DNA of 64,000 nucleotides from Microbacterium halophytorum (GCF_002970975.1 NZ_PNFA01000008.1:151228-215227); one strand, 5' to 3'; shown: positions 38,231 through 47,508, counted from the stretch's first letter. A program made the numbers and translations. Notes: generated by a model from the letters alone, not told the origin.

Positions 38231-39601
38231 TCACCGCTCCCGCGCGTCGTCCTTCGTCGCGGGCTTGTCTGCGAAGACGCCGTCGCTGTCGCTCTTGAAG
38301 AAGTCGGCGGTGTAGATCAGACCGCAGAGCAGGATTCCGGCGGCGAATCCCCATGCCGCGCCCTTCGTCGCCAGGATCGCCGCGATGATGCCGGCGACGC
38401 CGAGATCGAGCCGGCTCGCCGCCTCCAGGATCCCCACTTTGATCGACACGAAGCCCTGGATGAGCAGCGTGAGTGCGAGGGCGACCCCGAGGATCGGTTC
38501 GAGCAGGGACACGATGGGCAGGAGGAACAGGCCGGTATTGGTACCCCAGCGGAACCGGCCGGCACCGCTGAAGATCGACTGCATCGACTTCGGCCCTCGT
38601 TTGTAGCGCTCCGTCGTCGTCACGTGCATCGCGGCCCAGAGCGGGCCGCACATCGCGTTGTCCGGGCCGAAGATGCTCATCAGCACGTTGCGCCCGCCGA
38701 AGATGAGGTGCGCCCGGTTCGGGTCGTACACGACCCGCTCGTCCGGCCGGAACTCATCGGCCTCGGCGAGGACGGCCCTGGCCTGCAGCACGTCGCCGAA
38801 CACGACGATGTACGCCGCGAGGACGGTCGGGATCGCTGTGACGAACATCATCAGCGGAGGCAGCCCCACGCCGAACACCGTGTACTGCGAGAACATCGTG
38901 GCGAAGTCCGGCGTCGAGATCCCCCACTCGATCTGCGGCCACGGGGCCTCGCCGAACAGCGGTGCCACGACGACCGCGATGAGGATCGCCGGCAGGATGC
39001 CGAGGCTGCCGATGAACTCGGCTGCACGGCTGCGCAGCTGCAGCCGCTTGAAGGCGTTGGAGTACATCAGGAAGAACGCGAGCCCGACCGAGATCGTGAT
39101 CGTCCAGGGGAACGTGTCGAAGCGCCCTCCAGCGGCGAAGATGCCCTGAACCGCCGCGATTCCCGCGCCGATCACGATGCCGGCCCGCAGCGCGTTCGGC
39201 ACGACCCGCACGACCTTTGCGGCGAGCCCCGTGGCACCGAGCGCGATCGAGAACGCCCCGAGCAGGAGTTGGAACGCGATGAGCGCGTGCACGCGCTGTT
39301 CCACGGGGAACTCGTTCAGGTACAGCGTCAGCAGAGGGATCGCCGGCGTGATCCATCCGGGGATCACGGGATCGCCGAGCATGTGGTGCAGCAGGTAGAG
39401 CACGCCGTTGAGCACCACGATCGCGAGCGCCGCCTCGAACGGCATCCCGAGCAGCTCCTGCATCAGCGGGATCGCACCGAGGTCGACCGCGCACATGATC
39501 AGGCCCTGGGAGTAGTCCCGCCACTCGAAGCGATAGTGCACGAACGGCAGTCGCACATCGAACGGCCCCGCCTTCCAGGGCCTCGCATACGTATGGGTCA
39601 T
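38231..39601 (-). CDS. Polytopic permease of unknown substrate
   Basis: 456 residues from ATG 39601, with GGAGACGGAGAAG upstream. About ten hydrophobic segments, including LALAIVVLNGVLYLLHHM-like and SIALGATGLAAKVVRVVPNALRAGIVIGAG stretches, resemble the NCS2/SulP-type fold in general layout, but I cannot place it in a characterised family. The N-terminus TYARPWKAGPFDVRLPFVHYRFEW is cytosolic. It lies 74 nt downstream of the zinc alcohol dehydrogenase gene on the same strand, so it probably imports (or exports) a compound that dehydrogenase acts on. Confidence 0.65.
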   Translation of the reverse strand: MTHTYARPWKAGPFDVRLPFVHYRFEWRDYSQGLIMCAVDLGAIPLMQELLGMPFEAALAIVVLNGVLYLLHHMLGDPVIPGWITPAIPLLTLYLNEFPVEQRVHALIAFQLLLGAFSIALGATGLAAKVVRVVPNALRAGIVIGAGIAAVQGIFAAGGRFDTFPWTITISVGLAFFLMYSNAFKRLQLRSRAAEFIGSLGILPAILIAVVVAPLFGEAPWPQIEWGISTPDFATMFSQYTVFGVGLPPLMMFVTAIPTVLAAYIVVFGDVLQARAVLAEADEFRPDERVVYDPNRAHLIFGGRNVLMSIFGPDNAMCGPLWAAMHVTTTERYKRGPKSMQSIFSGAGRFRWGTNTGLFLLPIVSLLEPILGVALALTLLIQGFVSIKVGILEAASRLDLGVAGIIAAILATKGAAWGFAAGILLCGLIYTADFFKSDSDGVFADKPATKDDARER

Positions 39602-39675
39602 CTTCTCCGTCTCCTTCGCCGGAAGCGGCGTCCGCGCCGCGGTGTTCTCGGCCGCCCCGTGGGCGCCGAGGCAGG

Positions 39676-40782
39676 TCAGTCGAACAGGATCACTTGGCGC
39701 ACGGCGCGCCCGTCGGCGAGCTCGTCCATCGCCTCGTTGATGTCGTCGATCCGGATGCGCCGCGAGATCAGCTTCTCGACCGGCAGCCGACCTTCGCGCC
39801 ACCATTGGGCGAATCGAGGGATGTCCCGGCTCGGGATCGCGGACCCCAGGTAGCTGCCGATGATCGTCCTGGCCTCCGCCGTGATCGTCAGGGGCGAGAT
39901 CTCCGCGAGCGCTTCCGGGCTCGGCAGGCCGACCGTGACCGTCCGCCCGCCCGGCGCCGTCGCCCGGAACGCCGTTTCGAATGCGCGCGGGTGGCCCGCG
40001 CACTCGAGCGCGTGATCCGCGCGGATGCCCCGCTCGGCGGCTTCGTCGGGCGTGAGCGCTTCGTCCGCGCCGAGTTCGAGCGCCAGGTCGAGCTTCTCGC
40101 GCAGGGCGTCCACGGCGATGACTGGGCCCTTGCGCTCCGCGACCGCCGCCAGCAGTGCGGATACCCCGACGCCGCCGAGGCCGACGATGACGAGCGATTC
40201 GTCGTCGCCGCGCTCGATCGCGTTCAGCAGAGCGCCGCCTCCCGTGAGCACGGCGCAGCCGAGCACGGCCGCGATCTCGGGGGGCACGTCGTCCCCGACG
40301 GGGACGACGGACGCGCGGTCGACGACAGCGTGGGTCGCGAAGCCGGAGACGCCCAGGTGGTGGAAGACGCCCTCTCCGCCGCGGCTCAGCAACCGGGAGC
40401 CGTTCAGCAGCGTCCCCGCGTTGTTGCTGGCGGTTCCGCGCTCGCACGGCAGGCGCCCGCCCGTGCGGCACCCTTCGCACTCCTCGCACCTAGGCAGGAA
40501 CGCCATTGTGACGCGCGCGCCCTCCTCCAGGTCAGTCACCGCGGCCCCCGTCGCGACGACGCGGCCCGCCGCCTCGTGGCCGAGGAGCATGGGGGTCGGG
40601 CGGGAACGATTGCCGTCCACGACCGACAGGTCGGAGTGGCAGACGCCGGCGGCCTCGATGCGGACGAGGACTTCCGTCGGCCCGGGGGGCGCGAGCTCGA
40701 GCCGACCGACCGTGAGGGGTCGGGTCTGCGCGTACGGCCGCTCGCGACCGACCTCTTCGAGCACGGCTCCCGTGATCTGCAT
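39676..40782 (-). CDS. Zinc-dependent alcohol dehydrogenase
   Basis: 368 residues from ATG 40782 with GAGGGAGAC upstream. MDR family with both zincs: catalytic ligands in AGVCHSDLSVVDG (Cys, and a His/Asp pair) and GHEAAG, structural Cys in PRCEECEGCRTGGRLPCERG. The NAD site is IVGLGGVGVSALLAAV. The group includes aryl-alcohol and formaldehyde/mycothiol dehydrogenases. The substrate is unknown. First gene of a dehydrogenase-permease unit, divergent from the GAF/PucR regulator. Confidence 0.88.
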   Translation of the reverse strand: MQITGAVLEEVGRERPYAQTRPLTVGRLELAPPGPTEVLVRIEAAGVCHSDLSVVDGNRSRPTPMLLGHEAAGRVVATGAAVTDLEEGARVTMAFLPRCEECEGCRTGGRLPCERGTASNNAGTLLNGSRLLSRGGEGVFHHLGVSGFATHAVVDRASVVPVGDDVPPEIAAVLGCAVLTGGGALLNAIERGDDESLVIVGLGGVGVSALLAAVAERKGPVIAVDALREKLDLALELGADEALTPDEAAERGIRADHALECAGHPRAFETAFRATAPGGRTVTVGLPSPEALAEISPLTITAEARTIIGSYLGSAIPSRDIPRFAQWWREGRLPVEKLISRRIRIDDINEAMDELADGRAVRQVILFD

Positions 40783-40845
40783 CGTGTCTCCCTCGCGGTT
40801 CGCGGTCCTGGTCCGGTACGAGACGCTATCCGCCGACCGGCGCGA

Positions 40846-40872
40846 TTCGCATGGCGAAGCGAACATATTCGC
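40846..40872. promoter_or_regulatory. Tandem inverted repeats in a divergent promoter
   Basis: TTCGC-ATG-GCGAA (40846-40858) is followed at once by GCGAA-CATA-TTCGC (40859-40872): four TTCGC/GCGAA boxes in alternating orientation. They lie between the dehydrogenase and the regulator genes, ending 4 nt before the regulator start. A likely binding site for the adjacent PucR-type regulator. Confidence 0.55.
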
Positions 40873-40875
40873 GGA

Positions 40876-42546
40876 ATGATCATGTGCATGGCATCTATGA
40901 GCCCCCGCTCCCGCGAGGAGCTGCTGCGCATCCTGCTCGACACCGCGACCGACATCGCTGCGCTCGACGATGTCGAGGACGTGCTGCAGGCGATCGTGCG
41001 GCGCACGCGCTCACTGCTGGGAACCGACATGGCGTACATCAGCTTCACGGACCTCGAGAACGCGGAGACGTACATCCGGCAGTCGGACGGGGTGACGACG
41101 CACGGGTATCGCACACTGCGGCAGCCGCTGCACACCGGTGTGCTCGGCGAGATCGCGACCGGCGTCGCCCCGGCGCAGACGAGCGACTACCTCGCCGACG
41201 ATGCGCTGTCGCACGTGCCGCGCATCGACGAGATCGTGCGCGCCGAGGGGGTGCGCGCGATCATGGGCGTGCCCCTCACCGTCGGCGGTCGGGCGCTGGG
41301 CGCGCTCGTCGTCGCGGAACGGCACACGCGCACCTTCACCCCCGACGAGGTCTCAGACGTCGACTCGCTGGGCCGGCACGCCGCGGTCGCGCTCGACAAG
41401 TCGATGCGATTCGCGGAGCTGTCCCGCACCGCCGACGACCTGGCGCAGGAGAAGGACAGGGGCGCCGCGCAGCTCGACCTGATCTCGCGCATGGTCTCGC
41501 TCGACGGCGAACTGATCGACGCGGTCATCCACGCCCCTGACGTCGCCCGGATCCTCGACATCGGCGCTCGAGCGCTGTCGAGCGACCTCGAGCTGCGCGG
41601 CCGCGACGGAACGGTGATCGCGACGACCGCCCGCACCCCGATCCCTGCGGGCGACGAGGTGGGCGTCTCGGCGCGCGGCGAAGTGCTCGGCGCGCTCGTC
41701 GCTTCGCAGCTGCGAGAGCCGGCCGAGCGGTCCCTGCTCGAGCGCGTCGCCGCCCACGTCGCCCTCGCGCTCGTCGTCCGCAGGGCACAGGACGAGGCCG
41801 ACCTCCGCCTGCAGACGGAGGTGCTCGGCGACCTGCTCGATCGCCCCGACGCGCCGCGCGAGCATCTCGAGCGCTGGCTGCGGCGCTGGGGCATCGCGCC
41901 CGGCGCCCCGCTCAGGGTCGTCGTCCTCGACCCCGGCACCGGCGACCGCGACGAGCGCGTGCGCGTGCTGCGGGCGCTCGGCGGAGTCGTGATGGCCGCC
42001 CACGACGACCACCTGTGCTTCGCGACGCCGGACTCGGACTGGATCGCGCGGGCCGAGCAGCTGTTCCGCTCGCACGGCTGGGAGCTGCGCGCGGGCGTCG
42101 CCGGCCCCATCGACGACGTCGGGGGGCTCGCCGACGCCCACGCACGCGCGCAGCTCGCCTACGGCTCGCTCTCGGCGCTCTCCCGCGCCGGCGTCGTGGA
42201 CGCCGCCGACCTCGGCATGCTGAGCGCGCTGCTCGATCTCGCGGGCCGCGGCGGAATCCCCGGAAGCATGACCGCCCAGATCGATCCTCTGCTCGACTAC
42301 GACGAGGGGCACGGCACGGCGCTGGCGCGCACGGCCTTCCTCTACCTCGAGAGCGACGGCAGCGTCGAGCGCGTCGCGCTCGCGCTGAGGGTGCACCGCA
42401 ATACCGTCCGCCAGCGGCTCGAGCGCATCGGCCGCGTTCTCGGCGCCGGATGGGACGCCTCGCCCCGCCGCCTCGAGATCCACCTCGCGCTGCACCTCGC
42501 GCGCGTCACGAGCGGCGACTCGGCCCCAGTCAGTACGCGACGGTGA
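40876..42546 (+). CDS. GAF-domain transcriptional regulator with PucR/CdaR-type C-terminal HTH
   Basis: 556 residues if the first ATG (40876) is used; in-frame ATGs at 40882, 40888 and 40897 are alternatives. The N-terminal GAF domain (about 15-175) contains LLGTDMAYISFTD, LGEIATGVAP and MGVPLTVGGRALGALVVAER, a ligand-sensing fold. A middle region with GGDEF-like spacing follows, and the C-terminus has GSVERVALALRVHRNTVRQRLERIGRVLG, the PucR-type helix-turn-helix. Such regulators commonly activate catabolic genes beside them. Its 3' end overlaps the convergent NAD-binding protein gene by 17 nt. Confidence 0.87.
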   Translation: MIMCMASMSPRSREELLRILLDTATDIAALDDVEDVLQAIVRRTRSLLGTDMAYISFTDLENAETYIRQSDGVTTHGYRTLRQPLHTGVLGEIATGVAPAQTSDYLADDALSHVPRIDEIVRAEGVRAIMGVPLTVGGRALGALVVAERHTRTFTPDEVSDVDSLGRHAAVALDKSMRFAELSRTADDLAQEKDRGAAQLDLISRMVSLDGELIDAVIHAPDVARILDIGARALSSDLELRGRDGTVIATTARTPIPAGDEVGVSARGEVLGALVASQLREPAERSLLERVAAHVALALVVRRAQDEADLRLQTEVLGDLLDRPDAPREHLERWLRRWGIAPGAPLRVVVLDPGTGDRDERVRVLRALGGVVMAAHDDHLCFATPDSDWIARAEQLFRSHGWELRAGVAGPIDDVGGLADAHARAQLAYGSLSALSRAGVVDAADLGMLSALLDLAGRGGIPGSMTAQIDPLLDYDEGHGTALARTAFLYLESDGSVERVALALRVHRNTVRQRLERIGRVLGAGWDASPRRLEIHLALHLARVTSGDSAPVSTRR

Positions 42547-43174
42547 ACCGCGTGCCGCGGTGCGCGGGCCTGGCGACCTCGTCCGCGACGGCGAGACCGA
42601 AGTCGGCGCCCGAGATGAAGGACTCACCCGCGTCGTCGGTCACGAGCACGTCGCCGCCCGTGCGGTAGCGGCCGAGGGCCTCGCCGGGCGCGAAGGCTCC
42701 GAAGCCGCCCGCAGGGCTGATGTAGAACCAGTCCAAGTCGTCGCTGCGCTCGCGCAGCGCGTCGAGCATCCGGGCAGCCTCGCGCGCCTCCGGCTGGATC
42801 GCGTCGGGGAATCCGTCGGTGTCGAACACCTGCGGGCCGCCCTCGTAGGCGTACAGCGAGCCGGCGCCGCCCACGACGCCGAGTCGCGTGCCGGATGCGG
42901 CCGCGAGGTCGGCGATCTGGGCGGTGGCCGTCTCGACCCGGCCCACCATGTCGCCGCGCGGCGCTGCCGTGATCACGACGACGTCGGCGTCGGCCACGAT
43001 CTCCGATGCCACCGCGCGATCCGTGAAGTCCCCCGTGCGGTACTCGACGCCCTCGATCGCCGCTTCCGGCGTCGAACGGGAGTACGACACGACGTCGATG
43101 CCCTGCGCCTTCGCCTGCTCGATGATGTGGGCGCCGGCGTATCCGGTGCCTCCGATAACGGCCAGTCGCGTCAT
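42530..43174 (-). CDS. NAD(P)-binding oxidoreductase, NmrA/atypical SDR type
   Basis: 214 residues with GGAGGAATC before the ATG. The dinucleotide motif GGTGYAGAHIIEQA is at residues 9-22, and the chain keeps the pattern ADVVVITAAPRG, GVVGGAGSLYA and WFYISPAGGF. No Tyr-xxx-Lys catalytic pair is seen, as in other NmrA-like proteins that reduce small molecules or only sense NAD(P). It follows the FAH-family gene by 91 nt and is probably in the same transcript. Confidence 0.8.
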   Translation of the reverse strand: MTRLAVIGGTGYAGAHIIEQAKAQGIDVVSYSRSTPEAAIEGVEYRTGDFTDRAVASEIVADADVVVITAAPRGDMVGRVETATAQIADLAAASGTRLGVVGGAGSLYAYEGGPQVFDTDGFPDAIQPEAREAARMLDALRERSDDLDWFYISPAGGFGAFAPGEALGRYRTGGDVLVTDDAGESFISGADFGLAVADEVARPAHRGTRFTVAY

Positions 43175-43265
43175 GATTCCTCCGCTTCGCGGCCCCCGTG
43201 CGGGGCCGTCCGGCTGATGCAACCGCGAACGGGCGATCGGTGTTCCCGTTCGCCGATCTCCGCCT

Positions 43266-44144
43266 TCAGCGCGTCTCGGGCCCCGTGATCGGCGTGCGGA
43301 GCGTGCCGAGCCGGTCCACCTCGACCTCCACGACGTCGCCGTGGTGGAGCAGCCACTCGGGATCGCGCGCGTAGCCGACGCCGGACGGCGTGCCGGTGCA
43401 CAGGATGTCGCCCGCCCGCAGCGTGAGCGTCTGCGAGATGAGGGCGAGTGTCGCGCCCGCTTCGTAGATCTGCATGTCGGAGGTCGACTCCTGCACGACC
43501 TGGCCGTTGACGCGGGTCTGCACCCGCAGGCCGTCGCGCAGGTCGCCCGCCTCGTCTGCCGTGACGAGCGGGCCGATCGGGCCCGACCTGTCGCCGTTCT
43601 TGCCCAGGATCCACTGCGACGTGAGCTTCTGCGCGATGCGCGAGGTGAGGTCGTTGAACGTGGAATAGCCGAGGATCGCCTCGCGGGCCTCCTCCTCCGT
43701 CGCTTCGCACAGGTCCGCGCCGACCCAGGCGGCGATCTCGCCCTCCCAGTCGAGCCCTCGCTCATTGGCGTTGGTGGGGGCGCTCACGCCGCCCGCGACC
43801 AGCGAGCGGGTCCAGCGGGCGAACAGCGTGGGGTACGGAGGGTGCTCGACGTCGGCGAACGAGCCCTCCGCGATGTGGTCGCGGTAGTTCAGGCCGATGC
43901 AGATCACGCGCGCCTCCGGGAGCACGGGCGGCACGACCGTCGCTCCGGCGTCGCCGCCGACCTCGATCGGCAGGCCGTCCGGTGCGGACATCGCGGCCTT
44001 CGGGTCGGACCAGAACTCCCGCAGCGGCGCGACGAGCGTCGCTCGCCCGACCGTGGGCGTGTCGACCCCGTCGACGGCGGCGACCCAGACTCCACCCTCG
44101 CCGGGCCCGGTCTCGCCGGCCATTTCCACTCCGATTACCCGCAT
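43266..44144 (-). CDS. Fumarylacetoacetate hydrolase-family protein
   Basis: 292 residues with GAGGTGG before the ATG. The FAH fold is clear: CIGLNYRDHIAEG, WEGEIAAWVG and GYSTFNDLTSRIAQKLTSQWILGKNGDRSGPIGP, and CTGTPSGVGYARDPEWLLHHGDVVEVEVDRLG. Metal-binding acidic residues are in the WEGEI region. Members cleave C-C bonds of acylpyruvates or decarboxylate oxo-acids, late steps of aromatic ring degradation. Divergent from the GntR-led operon that carries an aromatic monooxygenase, which supports a ring-cleavage product as substrate. Confidence 0.88.
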   Translation of the reverse strand: MRVIGVEMAGETGPGEGGVWVAAVDGVDTPTVGRATLVAPLREFWSDPKAAMSAPDGLPIEVGGDAGATVVPPVLPEARVICIGLNYRDHIAEGSFADVEHPPYPTLFARWTRSLVAGGVSAPTNANERGLDWEGEIAAWVGADLCEATEEEAREAILGYSTFNDLTSRIAQKLTSQWILGKNGDRSGPIGPLVTADEAGDLRDGLRVQTRVNGQVVQESTSDMQIYEAGATLALISQTLTLRAGDILCTGTPSGVGYARDPEWLLHHGDVVEVEVDRLGTLRTPITGPETR

Positions 44145-44186
44145 GGGACCACCTCGTCACTCGGGAACGCTCGCGCGAACCTCACG

Positions 44187-44224
44187 TTAAGAACTTAAAC
44201 ATTCATACCTTATGTGTCTATAGT
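44187..44224 (+). promoter_or_regulatory. Promoter and operator candidates of the GntR-DUF3500 operon
   Basis: -35 TTAAAC (44195-44200) and -10 TATAGT (44219-44224) are 18 nt apart, and the ATG at 44232 is 7 nt past the -10, so the mRNA is probably leaderless. Two inverted repeats overlap the promoter: TTAAG-AA-CTTAA (44187-44198) and CATA-CCT-TATG (44204-44214). The short AT-rich stretch stands out in this genome and also lies upstream of the FAH-family gene on the other strand. Confidence 0.6.
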
Positions 44225-44231
44225 GTTCCCC

Positions 44232-44951
44232 ATGACAGGGAAGTCGAACCTCGAAGCGCTCTCGGTGATCCCGCCCCGGTCGCGCGCCGAACAGCTGGCC
44301 GACACACTGCTGGGCCACATCCGGGAGCGCGAGCTGCGCCCGGGCGACCGCCTGGGCACCCTCGACGAGATCCGCGACGAGGTAGGTTTCGCGCGCACGA
44401 CCGTCAGCGAATCGGTGCGTCTGCTCCGCGAGCGCGGCGTGCTCGAGATCCGCCCCGGCCGCGGAGGCGGCCTCTTCATCGCGGCGGAGACCCCCGTCGT
44501 CCGGATGCGGCACACGCTGCTGTCCGCACAGGGCACGGCGAGCTCCGTGCGCGATGCGATCGGGTTGCGCGAAGCGCTCGAGGAGCCCATCGCGATCGGC
44601 GCGGCGGAGAGCTGCACGCCCGTTGCGGCCGCGGAGCTGCGCGCCGCCGTCGCCGCGATGTCGGAACCCGGCATCGGGTACGAGGAGTTCATCCGCCGCA
44701 ATTGGCACCTGCACGAGCTGATCGCCGGCCTGGCGCCCAACACCATGATGAGCGCCGTCTACATCAGCTGCCTCGGCTACCTCGAGCGCAGCGAGCCGGC
44801 TTACGGGGACACCGACCGCGAGGCCGCGTACATCGCCGACCGCGCAGCGGCGCACCGCGAGCTCGTCGAGGCGGTCGTCGCCGGCGACGCGCAGCGCATC
44901 CGGCGCGCGGTGCGCAGCCACAACCACCCGGACGACGAGGAACCGCGATGA
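44232..44951 (+). CDS. GntR-family regulator, FCD subfamily
   Basis: 239 residues from ATG 44232, 7 nt after the -10; GTG 44214 is in frame but inside the operator. Winged helix-turn-helix (about 12-75) with ELRPGDRLGTLDEIRDEVGFARTTVSESVRLLRERGVL, then an FCD ligand domain with FIRRNWHLHELIAGLAPN. It heads a coupled operon with the DUF3500 gene (ATGA overlap) and probably controls both itself and the divergent FAH-family genes in response to a pathway intermediate. Confidence 0.88.
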   Translation: MTGKSNLEALSVIPPRSRAEQLADTLLGHIRERELRPGDRLGTLDEIRDEVGFARTTVSESVRLLRERGVLEIRPGRGGGLFIAAETPVVRMRHTLLSAQGTASSVRDAIGLREALEEPIAIGAAESCTPVAAAELRAAVAAMSEPGIGYEEFIRRNWHLHELIAGLAPNTMMSAVYISCLGYLERSEPAYGDTDREAAYIADRAAAHRELVEAVVAGDAQRIRRAVRSHNHPDDEEPR

Positions 44952-46192
44952 CGTTCCGCGACTTCCTGTTCCCCGAGGGCCACCCGCGCATCGCCGAACT
45001 GCGCGGGCTCGACGCCTACTCCTACGCGCCGGTCGCGCGGCACGACGACTTCACGGGCGACCTGATCGACGGATGGAAGCGGCTCTACGACGAACCGTTC
45101 GCCGGCGTCACGAACGACGGCGGCCTCATCGGGGGCCTGTATGCGCTGGAGCGCCCCGCCGCCGAGGACGCCGCACCGACCGCGGCGATGGTGCGTGCGG
45201 CCGAGCGCCTCCTCGAACTGCTCGACGATGACGCCCGGGAGCGGGTCTCGTACCCGATCGAATCGCCCGAGTGGCAGCACTGGGCGAACCCCGAGTTCCT
45301 GCAGTTCGACACGGGCCTGCGGCTCGAGTTCCAGCCTCAAGAGGTGCGGGACGCGTTCCTCGCCGTCGTCGACGCGAGCCTGAGCCCGCGCGGCGCGCGG
45401 GACGTCCGCACGATGATGCGGATCAACGGCTTCCTCGGCGACGTCGTCGGCCTGCCGGGCATCATGAACGAGTACTCGTACAACGCCTCGCTCTTCGGCC
45501 GGCCGAGCCTCACGGAGCCCTGGGGCTGGCAGCTGTTCGGCCACCACTGCGCCGTGAACTGCCTCGTGATCGACGGCCAGATGGTCGTCTCGCCCGTGTT
45601 CCTCGGCGCCGAGCCGAACGAGATCGACGAGGGCCCGCACGCCGGGGCCGTCGCCTTCACCGAGCGCATCGCGATCGGGCGCCGGATCATGGCGGAGCTC
45701 GACGACGCCCAGCGCGCCGCGGCGATCACCCACGCGAGCATGACGGATCTGCCGGCCGGTCGCCTGCATCCGGGAGACGAGCGCCACCTCGCGGGGGCGT
45801 TCCAGGACAACCGCGTGATCGGCTACGAGGGCGTCCGCGTGGCCGAGCTCTCCGCGCGAGCGCAAGAGCTGGTGTGGGGCCTCGTCGCCGACTTCGTCTC
45901 GATCCTGCCCGAGGGGCCTGCGCGGCTGCGCATGGCCGAGATCCGGGCCCAGCTCGGCGATACCTGGTTCTCGTGGATCGGCGGGACGGGCCCGGACGAG
46001 CCCTACTACTGCCGCGTGCAGAGCCCCGTCGTCATCGTCGAGCTCGACCACCACTGCGGGGTCTTCCTGATGAACGACACCCCGCAGCCGTTCCACATCC
46101 ACACCGTCATGCGCACCCCGAACGGCAACGACTACGGCCGCGAACTGGTGCGCCTGGCCAGAAGAAACCGACAGAAAGAGGCTCAACGATGA
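44948..46192 (+). CDS. DUF3500-domain protein
   Basis: 414 residues from ATG 44948 (ATGA overlap). It matches the DUF3500 pattern: FTGVTNDG-like GVTNDGGLIGGLYAL near the N-terminus, GMNEYSYNASLFG-like MNEYSYNASLFG, WGWQLFGHHCAVNCLVIDGQMVVSPVFLGAEPN, and the C-terminal HIHTVMRTPNGNDYGRELV. His-rich motifs (FGHHC, LDHHCG, HIHT) hint at metal binding. The family has no established activity. No signal peptide, so it is cytosolic. Its place between the regulator and an aromatic-acid transporter suggests an enzymatic role on the imported compound. Confidence 0.8.
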   Translation: MTFRDFLFPEGHPRIAELRGLDAYSYAPVARHDDFTGDLIDGWKRLYDEPFAGVTNDGGLIGGLYALERPAAEDAAPTAAMVRAAERLLELLDDDARERVSYPIESPEWQHWANPEFLQFDTGLRLEFQPQEVRDAFLAVVDASLSPRGARDVRTMMRINGFLGDVVGLPGIMNEYSYNASLFGRPSLTEPWGWQLFGHHCAVNCLVIDGQMVVSPVFLGAEPNEIDEGPHAGAVAFTERIAIGRRIMAELDDAQRAAAITHASMTDLPAGRLHPGDERHLAGAFQDNRVIGYEGVRVAELSARAQELVWGLVADFVSILPEGPARLRMAEIRAQLGDTWFSWIGGTGPDEPYYCRVQSPVVIVELDHHCGVFLMNDTPQPFHIHTVMRTPNGNDYGRELVRLARRNRQKEAQR

Positions 46193-47508
46193 GCACCGCA
46201 TCCTCCGCCCGCACGGCGACGCCGAAGAAGTCGTCGCTGGGCATCTTCCTGCTCTGCTGGCTCGCCATCGTCGGCGACGGCTACGACCTCGCCGTCTACG
46301 GCGCCACGCTGCCCGGATTCCTCGGGCCCGAGAACTGGGGCGTGACCCCCACGCAGGCCGGCGTCGTCGGTTCGATCGCCCTCGTCGGCATGCTGGTCGG
46401 CTCGCTGGTCGCCGGCACGCTGTCGGACCGCATCGGCCGACGGCGCATGCTCGCGATCGCCGTCGTCACGTTCTCCGTCTTCATGCTCGCCTGCGCCGCT
46501 GCGCCCGACTTCACGTGGTTCGCAGCGTTCCGTCTGCTCGCCTGCCTCGGCATCGGCGGGCTGCTGCCCGTGGCCGTCTCCGTCGCGAACGAGTTCGCCT
46601 CGCCCGAGCGGAAGTCGATCGCCGTCGGCCTCGTGCTCACCGCGCCCGCCGTCGGGCTGCTGCTGGCCGCGACGATCTCGATGAACGTGCTGCCGCAGTT
46701 CGGCGTGCGTCCCGTCTACGCGATCGGCGGCCTGGCGCTCCTGCTCGTCCCCTTCCTGCTGAGGTCGATCCCGGAGTCGCCGACGTTCCTGCGGTCGCAG
46801 GGCCGCGAGGACGAGGCGGCGCGGATCGCGGCGCAGTACGGCCTGCCAGAGGAGGCGCAGACCACCCGGGCGATCCGCGCATCCGGCGACGGCGGCGCCC
46901 GCGGCAGCGCACTCGGAGGGCTCGCCGGGCTCTTCCGCGACGGCATGGCGAGCGCGACGGTGCTGATCTGGGTCGCCTGCGTCATCAGCCTGCTCACGAT
47001 CTTCGGCCTGACAACGTGGCTGCCGCAGATCATGCGCGAATCGGGATTCGGCACGAGCGCCTCGATCTCCTTCCTGATCTGGTACTCGGTCGGCGCGATC
47101 GGCGGGACCGTCATCGGCTCGGTCGTGAGCCAGCGCACCTCGCCCAAGTTCGTGATGACGGTCGGATTCGTCGCGGCCGCCGTCGCGCTCGGCTCCCTGC
47201 TGATCGGCGTCAGCGGCCCGGTCCTCATCGTCGCCGTCGTGCTCGCCGGCTTCGGCGGAATGGGCACGCAGAACATGCTCAACGACCATGTCGCCCAGTA
47301 CTACCCCGGCCACGTCCGCGCAACGGGCCTCGGCTGGGCCCTCGGCGTCGGCCGCGTCGGGGCGATCGCCGGCCCCTACTACGGCTCTCTCGTCATCGGC
47401 ACCGACGGCGCCATCGGCGCCGCCGCGCTCGCGTTCGGCGTCCCCGCCGCGATCGGCGTCGTCGTGGCGCTGCTGATGCCGCGCCGCAGAAAGGCCCCCA
47501 CCGTATGA
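46189..47508 (+). CDS. MFS transporter, aromatic acid:H+ symporter type
   Basis: 439 residues from ATG 46189 (ATGA overlap). Twelve predicted helices. The first contains WLAIVGDGYDLAVYGATLPGFL (Asp-Gly-Tyr-Asp, the AAHS hallmark in helix 1), and the cytoplasmic loop 2-3 has GTLSDRIGRRRMLA. Related transporters bring in 4-hydroxybenzoate, benzoate, gentisate and similar acids. It is the only import route in the operon and thus defines the likely substrate class. Confidence 0.9.
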   Translation: MSTASSARTATPKKSSLGIFLLCWLAIVGDGYDLAVYGATLPGFLGPENWGVTPTQAGVVGSIALVGMLVGSLVAGTLSDRIGRRRMLAIAVVTFSVFMLACAAAPDFTWFAAFRLLACLGIGGLLPVAVSVANEFASPERKSIAVGLVLTAPAVGLLLAATISMNVLPQFGVRPVYAIGGLALLLVPFLLRSIPESPTFLRSQGREDEAARIAAQYGLPEEAQTTRAIRASGDGGARGSALGGLAGLFRDGMASATVLIWVACVISLLTIFGLTTWLPQIMRESGFGTSASISFLIWYSVGAIGGTVIGSVVSQRTSPKFVMTVGFVAAAVALGSLLIGVSGPVLIVAVVLAGFGGMGTQNMLNDHVAQYYPGHVRATGLGWALGVGRVGAIAGPYYGSLVIGTDGAIGAAALAFGVPAAIGVVVALLMPRRRKAPTV

